From positions 28,003 to 92,002 of the forward strand of contig OENT01000617.1 in NCBI GenBank assembly GCA_900239685.1: 64,000 nucleotides of DNA. The letters are read 5' to 3'. The position numbers and the translations under genes were made by a program. This document shows, piece by piece, positions 13,393 to 24,759 of this stretch. Below the pieces are notes generated by a model. The model saw nothing but the letters and a program-made list of their open reading frames with translations, was not told where the DNA came from and searched no databases. Source of the DNA: Rotaria macrura. Its lineage: Eukaryota; Rotifera; Eurotatoria; Philodinida; Philodinidae. Within the stretch, counting starts at the first letter, position 1; each line of letters starts with the position of its first letter.

Positions 13393-13501
13393 CAAGTATC
13401 CAAGGGGAAAACAGCTGATTATTGATTATATATGATTATATATGATAATCACTGATAATCATATATAATCAATAATCAGCTGTTTCCCCCTTGCAAGTAT
13501 C
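13393..13501. mobile_element. 93-bp palindromic hAT-like MITE with 8-bp TSD
   Basis: The element at 13401-13493 begins CAAGGGGAAAACAGCTG and ends with its complement (CAGCTGTTTCCCCCTTG). The arms stay complementary almost to the centre, through ATTATTGATTATATATGATTA. The flanks are the perfect direct repeat CAAGTATC at 13393-13400 and 13494-13501. An 8-bp duplication and CA-start termini fit hAT-superfamily non-autonomous elements. No coding capacity. The RNA or single strand would form a long hairpin. Confidence 0.85.
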
Positions 13502-16500
13502 ACATGAAGACCTCTGAATTATAGTAATACTATCCGACATTTTAGCTCTGTGGATGATTCTTTCTTGTCAGTATCAAAATCTATCAAATTTCTTCTGTTC
13601 TGATAACTTCAGTAAATTTTCACAGAAGTTATCAATAAGTTTTCATGCACTGATTTCCGAAGAGAACCGATGACTTTTCGTTTACTTGTGATGGATACTC
13701 AAACTGAATCGTTTCTCTAAACGCTAATTTATGTAGTTTTTAAAAATACTGATTATTATCTCACTGGTGAAGCAGCAAAGTAGGTATATGGTTCTACATA
13801 CTGCAGAGGATAGTTGAACTCCCGGTGAGTTTGCTTTAGAGATGAAGGTAGGCGAGCTAAACTAGCCAAAACAATAATGCTGATTTCATCCATATTTCAT
13901 GTTTCATATCAAATTCAAGTCGTTGCATTAACAAAGTTCAATGCAAATCTTGTAGACCGCTGCTCAGAGCATTTATTTAAAAAAACACGAACAATTATGC
14001 AAAAAAATTGAGTGACTTGAATAGCGTGTTGTTCTACTACTCAAAGCAAATACATTTTCACAGAAGTTTGCTTGTTGAAAAAAAAAGTCTCGCCGCTATA
14101 GGATTCTAATTAGGATTTCTCAAGGAAGTCATTTTCAATGCATCATATTATTAGCAACTTCATGAAGAAGTAGCTGAGATATTCTTGTATGTCAAGCAAG
14201 CAATATGATCATATGAATGTGCCTAGTCGACTAGAGGAAAACCTCAATATTTTGTTAAGAATACCATATGGTAAACTTCTAAATCAGAACTAGGGGCGAT
14301 CATCTTATGATACTTTGCTAAACGACAATAAATGATTGAAAAAACTTTTTCATGTACTTTTTAAAGATATAGAATTTGTATGGCTTTATCATGTATAATA
14401 AAGAAGAGTAGAAATAAACAGTCAAACCTATTCGTAACTGAAAACATTTATAGGATCCGATGTACTCAGGTAGTCTTTGTGCTGAATTGTATTTCAATCT
14501 TCCTTAGATTATAATGAACTGCTGGATTATGTTTACTGTTCCTCAGTTGTAGCAAAACTGATTTCACTATGACTTATTCCAAAATTTTAAATTGGTCTCA
14601 ATAACTCACTGATAGTATTTAACACAACGATATCAGTAAGCTGTAGCCGTATTCGTGAAGAAGTCTAGAGAAGCAAGTTTCGGCTGACAAAAAAATGAAG
14701 TGAAAACAGGACTTTTAATAGTGTTCTCTAATTGGAATGAAAGTCATTTTTTATAATCATAATGGTGGTCAGTCTGTTGTGATCCCTTCGCTTATTTTAT
14801 CTCTGAATACATCATCTAACGTCATTTTTAAACACATTTATTAGTGATGTACATTGTACAAACGTTTTCTCAATAGACTAATATTCTATTACTGTATCTG
14901 AAGGTAACTGAGATGAAACTAGACATTAGTCAAATGAATGTGCCAGCTTGGTGAATTAACACGTGTAGAATCTATAACAGAAGTACATACAGACATCCAT
15001 AGTAACAATGAGAAGGAGAATAATCTATAAGAAATTTTCCGATATAGAACTATATAAAACCGTGATTTCAGTAAAGATACATAGCTAACTGTCAAAGCTA
15101 TCCTATGCTCTTTTTTTCTGCATGAATTCATGACAAACTCATCTTGTTTGATTAAAGATTGAAATTAAAAACAAGAGAGAAGCAGTCGAATACCTTCACA
15201 GTATGTCAATCTCACTGTTGAAGTAAAAGAATAAAATAAGCTACATCATAAAACAGGGAACTCCGAATGTGTAGGAATGACGTTATCAGTATTAGACGTC
15301 ACTTGTGTTTGAAGATAAAGGAAAAACATCGATATTGGGGTACATTATTCGTAGAAAGAAAAGATCGTAAAAAGCATTCGAACTAGTGTTGAGAAACATA
15401 TAAATTATCACAGTGTTTTTCCTGATATAAATGATCTCTTTGCATGTATTTCAAATTTATGGTAGACATGATACTCTGGTTATAGATCCATAAAAATGAT
15501 GTTAAGAATCTTGGCAGTCATTGTATGATTATTTGTTCCATGAAAAGCATGTAATAGAAATACTGACATCGGTATTATATTAATTCTTCTTTTTCTATTT
15601 TGTTCCCAGATTTTTCCAATCAAAATAAAATCTCTCTAATCACTATTATTAGTCTTTCTTAATATACAGTTTGATTCCTTCCTACTATTTACAGACATTG
15701 ACGTACATTATGCTCATCGACAAATGTCCTATCTTTCTTAGACATTTTCTCTATGTTTTGATTAAACGATCATCAATGTAGTGGCAGGTGACAATGGATC
15801 GTCCAATTTTGATTTATTCTGAAAAGAACATATTCTAAACATTCATAAAATTTGTTTTTAGAAATATCTCGTGTTTTTTAGACAAATGCGTCGTATTCTG
15901 AATACTTTATAATAGCACTGTATGAAATTATTCTTTGTTTACAGTGAAAGAGAACAATGACACGTTTTCAAGGTGTAAGAGTTAGTCAGACCGATGGGTG
16001 CATTGTAAATGAAAAATAGAATTCATCGAAATGAGTTCCAATTATGATGAATTTACGTGCAATTATAAATTTTCTTTTGTAAATTTTACTGTTGACCTGC
16101 TATTGCGTTTAATATTCTTTAATGAATAATTCAAAAGTGTGGTCTTTGACATCGAACAACCCATTTCTGGTTGAAGGCAAAGTAGGAGAAGGTTTACTGT
16201 CTAGCCCTTTTTTTCCTCAACAATACTTGACAAAAGCATCATTTTCTTAGTCATCTTGCTCAACTATGATACAAATCACATGAAAAATGCAGAAAGCCAT
16301 GCTTTTTTATTATTCTGAGGCATGTTGTTCTTGATAAACGATATTGAAGTATAACAGCAAATATTGTCACAAGTCATAAGATATTATTGAAGACAACTTT
16401 ATGAGTTACACAAGCCTTTGAATATTAATTTATGATAAGTCAAGAAAACATATTCTTTTGCATATTGAAATAATTATTCAAAAGTCGTTAACTTTCTAAT

Positions 16501-17855
16501 TACAAGCTAATAGAAAATATGAGCGAACAGAAAAAGACATTCGTGATTTTTGATAGAATCTATTGTTTATATAAGGTTTATGGTACTTTTCTATGTTGTA
16601 GTTTCGACCGATAGATATAGTATATGACTGATGCAAACTTAAAAAGATCAGTGGCTAATTACATCCAATTACTAATCTTATGAATGGAGCAGTTTCTATT
16701 TTAGGTGCTTTGACAATAGTTACATGAAAAAGCATGTCTCATTATCTTTGAATCAATTGTAACATTCTGTTATGTCAATATTCAGCGTATTCTGATATTC
16801 AGACCATCTGTTTTAGATACAAAAGCTTTCCATAAAATTGAGTATCAGGAATCAATGGAAATTCTCTGTGGAAAAATCAATCGTTAACGTAATTATTTTC
16901 TAATGTGTCGATTCAGATAGTAAAGAACTAAATCTATTTGACAACTATTTATGTTAACATATTTCTATTGTCATTACTTGATCATGAAGTAAGTCGGCAT
17001 TAATGAATCGCTCCTATCTTCAAATTCGTATCTATTTAATCTTCAGTAAGAATATTTCCAATACAACTAAAGTGTACTTAGCTCTTATGCAGAATGTTGA
17101 AAACGTACGACTTAACTTATACTGAATAAAGCATAAAAATAAGTGAAAACATATTGATGGAACAGATATGATTGAGGTCGAATACTGTGAAATCATCTAA
17201 TCAAGAGGAACGTTATTGCAGTTTTCAAAATTCTTTATCATCGAATTTTTATTTTTGAATAGTTGACTACATGAATCGTTGTAATTAATGGTGTCTTTCG
17301 TGTTCCCGATTGATGATACTATTAATGAGATCGAGCGTTCGTAGGACGTTTGCCTATTGTTTTTAGCTTGACTTTGAATATCAACCGAGAAACAACCAAA
17401 AACGTAAGAATAATAAATAGCATCTTGTAACCCGAGCACCATTCTAATCGATCAAATTCTTTTTCAAATGCTCAAGTTGTTTAATATCATCGATTTTTAA
17501 ATGTTACCTTTGTGCATTTTATCTTCGTCGTTTTTAATTTAAAAATATTGCTAAAGAATTCTAAATCGACTTCATTCGTTCAAGTAAATGCCGAAAACAT
17601 AAATTATTAAGTATCATCTTTTCAAAATACGTTGGACGAAGCGAGAAAAAAAAAGAACTTTATCGACTTTGTTGAACTGTATGAAACAAGTTTTCTGTTG
17701 ATCATTTATTAAAACTTTGAAAATGAAACATTCGAGTTCATGACGGCAATCAGTAAGTATTGATTGCTGAACATAGTGTTTATGCAAGTGTTTGAACCAT
17801 TGATTGATTGAAACATCGAGCGATTGTCAATGCATGATTACTTTTCTTGTTTGCT
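13502..17855. other. Gene-poor interval
   Basis: AT-rich DNA with no convincing gene. The only longer frame, 81 codons on the minus strand at 17197-17442, has no recognisable domain and no clear splice partner. I see no RNA gene or array. Confidence 0.45.
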
Positions 17856-18155
17856 TTAAGACGATATGTTGAAAATAACTGAACTATATAGCAACTTTTC
17901 TTGTAGATGCTGTTCATTTTCATTTTTGATACGCATTGGTAACGATTGTAGATTTAACATTGGTTGAAGGAGCTCAAGAACATGCGCTCTATTTTCAACT
18001 TCATTCAAAGGAACGTGACGTTGAAAACCCGGTGATATACCAGTCAAATAACTATTTGTAAAATCTACCGTCACAAAATCGAGTCTACACTATCAAGTTT
18101 CATGAGAAATTCATTCAACGAATCGACTAAATTTTCGATCTAAATAAAAGTCTAC
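17856..18155 (-). pseudogene. Fragment of an F-box/LRR-like gene, frameshifted
   Basis: After an acceptor-like TTTATTTAG at about 18147, the minus strand reads IENLVDSLNEFLMKLDSVD and hits a stop. The sense continues one frame over as VTVDFTNSYLTG and then LNEVENRAHVLELLQPMLNLQSL. This last piece resembles the C-terminal IDVEHRRNILELTSAMRNLQAL segment of the F-box protein at 1.0-2.8 kb. A frameshift near 18070 and the absence of an F-box mark it as a broken relative. Assignment to the F-box family is an inference from this short likeness. Confidence 0.5.
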
Positions 18156-18674
18156 TTTTCCATAAATAATTGTGACAATAGTCGTAGAACATAGAGGAGA
18201 CATTTAATATAGTCATGCTGATAACGGAAAATAAACGAAGTTTCCAAGAACAAGAACTTGTATCATTTATTATAATGCGAAGGACTTTTCATGTAATAGT
18301 GCTTAAGCACAAGTAATTACGAATCTTAAATAAATGACATAAAAACTAAAAGATCATGAGAGTTTGGAAACATATGGCGAAATCGTTATGAATGACGGAA
18401 TTCATGCGGAAGATAAAAAGTGGTAGATTCCGAACTCACTCATAGGGCCAATGCTTTCTATCATGAGGAAAAACTATTTTTGTAAAAATGATTCAGTCAT
18501 ATAGTGTACAAATGATAAATGTTTTTCATGTCAAAAATTAAGTTACTTCGAAATGAAACAAGTCATTCATCAATAGTCTTATCTTATTGGCTCGAGTTTC
18601 ATTGATGATAAAAAAAAGTCTTTAAAACAAACGTGAATTTATCTTCGTTTTTTATTGCTCTTGTTACTCATGAT

Positions 18675-19070
18675 TAGGTATGCACCAGTGCTATATAGTT
18701 TATGTCAAAGATGAAAGTCTTTTGGTATTTAAAGTCCCCAGTCCCTATCAGTTCTTCAGCTCATTTTTAGTCAATTTTGATTAGGTTAGCCAACAGTACT
18801 ATCAACATTTACAGAACTAGATGAAAAGAAAAAGCGACTGGGGGGGGGGGAGTGAGTGGCAAAACTCAAAATTTGAGGTTATTTTACCAGTCAATCACCC
18901 CTCCTCCTCCCGAGTCGCTTTTTCTTTTCATCTAGTTCTGTAAATTTTCATAGCACTATTGACTAGCCTAATCGAAATTGACTAAAAATGAGCTGAAGGG
19001 CTATTAGGGACTTTAGATACCAAAAAACGTTCATCTTTGGCATCGACTATATAGCACTGGTGCATACCTG
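18675..19070. mobile_element. 396-bp foldback element
   Basis: The left end TAGGTATGCACCAGTGCTAT is mirrored at the right end (ATAGCACTGGTGCATACC). The inverted arms run about 165 bp each, with some mismatches, to AGATGAAAAGAAAAAGCGACT on both sides. The loop holds an 11-G run at 18840-18850 and a C-rich stretch opposite. No coding capacity. The first 12 bases match the ends of the 2-kb element at 24768 except for one C/T, so both are probably one family. No clean target-site duplication; imperfect TAYTCAYGATTAG copies lie nearby on both sides. Confidence 0.75.
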
Positions 19071-19854
19071 TATCTATTCACGATTAGCATCGATCTTATT
19101 CGTTTATGGGTAGTTTCCTACTAAGATCTATGAAATACTTTAATCGAATTTCATCAAAGTAACTAATAGCTACTTGTGAAAACGGTGTGTTAATAGTTTT
19201 AGATCTTGCCATGATTGCTCAAAAGTAGAATGTTGCTTTATTCTTTTCCCTCCCTTTTTTCTCAAAAAAGAGAAAACGCAACACTTGTTTATGTTTTTTA
19301 TTTTTCCCAATCGATAATACAAATATGCAGCTGATAGAATCTATAATATATTTTCTAGCATACGAGTTACGAAAACTGTTTCTTTTAGAACTGTCACACG
19401 TTGTAGCTGTGTCACAGATTGGCAAGTCAGGATTTTTTCCGCTCAAGTCAAGTCATTTTTGACTTGATTTGTCAACCTCTCAGCTACGTAAAATTTCTTA
19501 AATAGATTAAAGATGAAGCAGTCTTCTATTTATTTTCTCTATTATGTTAAAATGTTTATTTAAATTTGGATAGTGCCTTTTTAATAGTTGAAATGGTTTT
19601 TCTATTGACTGCTTCCAATAACCATGCTTGTTTAAAAAAACGGCAACGGATAATTAGCTTAATCTTGCAGGTGAAAGTTCTATCTTTAAGAGTGTAAAGC
19701 AGAGAATACTCTCGATTCCTACAGAATGGTGAGGAAAACTTTAAAATAACACACATATCTTTATTGAAGCATATTATTTTCTGTTGTTTCTGCATTTTAT
19801 TTCTTTTTACAAATCTTTATCTAGAATGCTTTGAATAGAACCGATCTGGCATTT
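19071..19854. other. Non-coding stretch
   Basis: AT-rich sequence between the foldback element and the glucosyltransferase remnant. The two 75-80 codon minus frames here show no domain and low-complexity Lys/Phe content. Confidence 0.4.
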
Positions 19855-21480
19855 GACTTAATGAAGTCCATTACCGACAAATCACCAAGGAAAAAATAGA
19901 TCTACGAGATCAGGTTATGTTAACAGGCAAAACATTTCAAGTGAAATTCGTGTCGATGAATACGAAAAAATTCATTCCCATTTTCGACTGTCATGTTATA
20001 CATGGTCTCATCATACTTACTTGTTGATAACTCACAAACATGTTTAGATATTAAACAAGAATGACCAGCATGGGCAGAAATACTCATTTGGTTTTATCTT
20101 GATTGAATGGCAACTGAAAGATCATGACATCGAACGCGATGAAGCGAGAAAATCAATAGATATTTCGTTATTTCTCGATGCTGAAAATGAACCAACAAGG
20201 AAACATCAAAGTATGATTAAACTACCGCGTGTTCATATCGTACTACGTATTGTTGGCACGCTAAGTAATGTGCAACCATTCACTGAGCCAGTCTACTAAT
20301 CTGCAAAGTAAAATCTCTTCAGTGTTTTTATCAATGCTTTGCTGATACACTTTTATCAGCGGATCATCATGTTTGCTTAACTAGACAAGAAATACTTCGT
20401 AATCATATTCTTCAAAATGGTCTAGAATTAATCTCATTAACTGTTAATCTAGCCAATTTAATATCAATAGTGATGAAAGACTCAAACAGCATTTCTTTAG
20501 TAAGCAATATTATAGAATGTGAGGTAAAATAGAGTCCGAAAATTTTAACTCAAATGCTCGCTTTTGTTTAGCATGTTTGATTGTCGACAATAAAGAAACA
20601 GAAAAACTATTCACAGCTAAAATTATTGTTCCTGATCAACCATCATTTGGTCACATTCAATGTGCACAAAAATTAAAAATACCTTTGCATGTTATGTTTA
20701 AGAAATGTCTTGACTATCTGTAACTACTTTTTCTACATTCATTAACTAATCTTGATTATTTAAAATCAACCTTAAACATGTTAGTATACTATTTGATAGC
20801 TCTCTCAAAATACTAATCGGTACATTCTATTCCTTTTTTTTCACTTATGGGCACGTTGAGTAAGCTTGATATTGTAAATAAATTTCGTAATGAAACGTTA
20901 GTTTAATCGACATTACATCTACGCTTAGCAAAATACATGATGCTTGATGAACACTAGATACCCTGCATGTACTGTTTAGATGAGAATCACATTTTAATAT
21001 CTTAGAATTTTTCTTCCTCAATTATAATCCTACTACTGATTGAGCAAGATGGAATGATTTAGTTATATTTCTTGATTTTAATTATCAATACCAGAATAAA
21101 TCATTCATGTCAGTCATCTCAATTGACTTTGGTTCAATTACAAGATGTGACTCCCATTCGATTGTTCATATCGTCTCTGAGGTTGTTATAAAGACAGGTT
21201 GTGATGCATTTGTATGTTATCTTGCTACACATGATAATAAATTGCCAGACAATATCTTGAACATGGATTGTATTCCACATGATTGACTGCTGCACCATGG
21301 CAAGTCCCTTTTCGAACATACCTCACTTATGTGTACGATGCGTTCGTGTCTAGTAAATGGGACTCATTATAATTTCATTTGCTCAGAGAAGATTCTGATT
21401 TACTTCTAACAAAACGATTCTGGTCAAACATCGTGTGATGTAATATCGTGTGCTGTTTACTAGACTAGAGCAATATTTGA
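19855..21480 (+). pseudogene. Sterol/UDP-glucosyltransferase (GT28-like) pseudogene
   Basis: Successive plus-strand fragments follow the order of a sterol 3-beta-glucosyltransferase. About 19863-19940: a helical leader (YRQITKEKIDLRDQVML). 20197-20290: PRVHIVLRIVGTLSNVQPF, equal to the N-terminal nucleotide-sugar fold start (xxIVGTRGDVQPF). 20327-20525: ADHHVCLTRQEILRNHI and onward. 20574-20722: PSFGHIQCAQKLKIPLHVMF. 20735-20815: LTNLDYLKSTLNMLVYYL. 20850-20990: VNKFRNETL then LHLRLAKYMMLDE. 21005-21330: FFFLNYNPTTD, then IDFGSIT, then SEVVIKTGCDAF, then the HHG end. Stops and frameshifts separate almost every block, so it cannot be translated. The family attaches glucose to sterols or related lipids and is found in fungi, plants and bacteria; in an animal it suggests acquired DNA. 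Some decayed sequence may continue to about 22.8 kb. Confidence 0.75.
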
Positions 21481-23315
21481 TCAGATCTTGAACGAGCTTC
21501 AAATTTTTATGCAAATAAAATGCATATGTTTATTGACAATTGATGTAGAGAAAAGTATTTTTGAAAATTTGTTGTTTTTTTCTCAAAAATATCACGAGAA
21601 AGTAAAGTGTCTTGTCTGCTTCGCTGACAGACGGTAAACGAAATACACATTCGAAATCTCGAATTCATTTTCTTATCCGATTTTTCATACCTCATGACTT
21701 CCATAGGCAACAGTTCTATAGACAACGAAACAAACATTAATCGGACATCATCGCAAATCGTATTTCTTTGAAGTTGAATGCATTCGAAAATAGTGATATA
21801 ATATAATAATACTTGTATGCCTAGTATACAGGGGAACTATTTAATATTCGAAATTTACATGCTACAAAATTCTTATGTTCATGACTTTCTCTTTTTGCAT
21901 CAACAACATGTTATCATGTTATCACATAGTGATAATAGGTATGATTGCTGAACGTGCTCGTTTATGTACATCAGTCATAGTTGTAAAAGGTTTTCAGTGA
22001 TCACTCCCTGTGAAGTAGTGTTATTGAAAAAATAATGTGATTGGTTTCTGCACATGACCGGGAAAAAATCTCGCTGAAGATAACTTCAGAGTAACTTTCA
22101 AAGTCGTTGATCATTTAAAAATTAGAACTAATGTTCAGCCTATACATGATATTTTAGTCAAAGAAAGTGCATGCGACGAATGCATTACATAATAATTTCC
22201 CTGCTTTGCCAAAAGATAGAAGAACTTCGGAATCAACAAGTGTTGCATATTATCGATCAGAAGAATTGGCTTTATAAACACATGGTATTAAATTACTTGT
22301 TATAAAAGGATAGCTTGAATCCACAAAATTAAATATTCATCTGACTTGTTTCAAATTTTCAATATTCGATAATTGTATTCATCTATGTATTAATTATTTA
22401 TATTTGTATAGAAAAATGGCCATTCTACTATTCGTTGCTTCTTCATTTTTCTATGTTCCTTATCAGTATAAAATGATTTGTTTCAATATGACATGAAAAT
22501 GATATCCAGTTAACACGAGGTAAACATCAGTTGTCATAATAAAAATGAAACATCTTTCACTGAATATTTCATGCACTCAGGATCAAATATAATTGATTTT
22601 GAAACGAATTTTCCTGCAGCCATTTTCAATCTTCGTGAAGATTGCAAGGATTCTTTAGCTGACCTGATCAATGTGTCACCTATTGCTTACGGAGATCATT
22701 GAAACGTAAACCAGATAGCCAGATTAATCTTACGAATTATGCATCGCTGATTGAAATCTTTCGATGATGTTCTTTCATCATTTGTAAAGTTTTGTCATGA
22801 TGCATATGGTAGCATGAATGGCATACAATTTTTTCATAAGGTAACCGACGTCTAAGATGTCATTAGGCTTGGTCTTGATTCATCATTATTAACAATTGCT
22901 AATGAAGAACAAAACTACAATCACTGTTAGCGTCGCATTGATTTTCTCGCCTTTTTCTTACACAGTAATTAAAGGCTAAAGATGATGAAAAACTATGATG
23001 ATATTAGACAATTCAAAACTGGGCATAATGCAAGTTACTACATTTGAAGTATTGATGTTTTTTCCTATTTATTTTACTTTTACCTAAGTAAATATGATAC
23101 ATGGGTTTCCAATTTTTGTATAAAAATGCACACTCAAAAACAAATACTGTTTTCTTGTCGTTGTTTTCTAATCAAAACGTTTAGCTAAGAAAAAATCAAT
23201 TTTATAATGTAGTTAAATATATCAGTTAGCTACAAATTCATGTACGTTTTTGGTCGTCTTCTATAATATTTGTTTGAATACTTCTTCATATCATCATTTT
23301 TCATCTAATGAATAG
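21481..23315. other. Non-coding, possible pseudogene tail
   Basis: Mostly AT-rich and stop-laden. A short frame near 22600-22690 (NFPAAIFNLREDCKDSLADL) looks protein-like but I do not recognise it; it may be a tail of the glucosyltransferase pseudogene or another relic. Confidence 0.35.
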
Positions 23316-23986
23316 TTATACTCTTACATAAAAATCTTGCTTCATTTGTTGTATGTTAATGAGCTTCTCTTGACCTGAATAAGATAAACTGCAATCATCA
23401 ATCCACAATTTTTTCAGGGATTCATTCTGTTTAATCATTTGAATAAGATAATCAATGCTTAAATCTGTTAATAATTTATTCGACGTGAGAACTAACATTT
23501 CAAGTGTTTGATTCTTAGTTCCAATGGCTTGAGCTAATATTCGAACTCCTTCGTCACTAATTTCATTTTCTCCTAAATACAACCATGTTAGTGTTCGATT
23601 GACTTTTATCATATCAGCAAGATATCTTACACCTCGATCAGTAATTCTATTCTTTTGAAGAATAATCGTTTTAAGAATATTATAATTCATAGAAAGTACA
23701 TTAGCAAGCAAATAAACACCATCATCAGAAATATAATTATTGCCAAGGTTCAACGTTTCCAATGTGTTATTATTGTTCAACGCATCAACTAATATTGATA
23801 TGCCGACTGGCGTGAATTTATTGAATTGTAAAGATATAAAATTACATTGTTTACTTATAATAGCATGTGCACCTATGATAGTCATGTCTTGATCAAGTAA
23901 TTCCATACTATCTAAACAGATCGACGAATGAATAATAGATTGTGCAATTATTTGTTGAAGTTTAGTATTTTGATATTTTGGAAATT
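23316..23986 (-). CDS. Leucine-rich-repeat protein (ribonuclease-inhibitor type), terminal exon
   Basis: About six 28-residue repeats of the RNH1/NLRC3 type, e.g. LVDALNNNNTLETLNLGNN, then ISDDGVYLLANVLS, then LTWLYLGENEISDEGVRILA. Such repeats form a horseshoe for protein binding. The frame is open upstream of the first ATG (23906) to a good acceptor (GTTTTAG) at 23987, reading EFPKYQNTKLQQIIAQ, so this is probably a 3' exon whose first exon I could not find. No NACHT or kinase domain is visible nearby. It may alternatively start at the ATG after a 5'-UTR intron, giving 196 aa. Function unknown; related repeat proteins act in innate sensing. Confidence 0.7.
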
Positions 23987-24759
23987 CTAAAACAAAGCAA
24001 AAATGTTATTCAAGTAGTGTTCTGCTATGTAAAAGAATATTTCAAAATTATAGGAATATGAAGTCTAACGAATAGATGAAAACAATGTGAAATAATCTTA
24101 ACTCAAAGTGTAGTGTGAAAAATTCACGTACAGTGTTATGCTACTTGGAACTTGGTTCTTATTGTCAACGTCTACATGAATTTTATTATTAGTGAAATTT
24201 TCGATGGATAGATTTTCCGAAATTCACGTATCTTTTCCAAGGATAATAGTATATACAAGTTTTAAGTTGAGTTTTTTTCGAATTCCTTGTGCACTGCCAC
24301 ACACCATAACAACTACCCATTATAGTTATTACTATCTTTCAGTATTCTATGTTAATTTGAATACGTGTGTTTTACATTTCAACTCAGTAAGAATTACACG
24401 AGAAATTTTTCTTTTTTCTTAATGAAGCACTCAGTAGAACTTTAATTTCATGATAATTGGGAGTCTTGCAAGTCGATACTATCTCCAAAGTTTGTGACTT
24501 ATTATATACGACATGTTCTGCGAGGGAAAACTCGATATGAAAGCATGATTGGATATTGCATTATTCCATTGAATTTTCATTAATCTACATTACAAATGAT
24601 GTAAAGTTGTCAGTCTTTAATTAAGATGAATCTATCTTGAAGTTTATTTTTGGGATCATTTAGTTTTAATGAGTTTGAATTCATGCACGGACTGGTTAAT
24701 GAAAGCTGAATGGATACGTAATGGCATATTCAATCATAAATTTGTATTGTATTTATAGC
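23987..24759. other. Non-coding stretch
   Basis: Lies upstream of the LRR exon. A first exon for that gene may be hidden here, but no frame joins convincingly. AT-rich, no repeats recognised. Confidence 0.4.
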
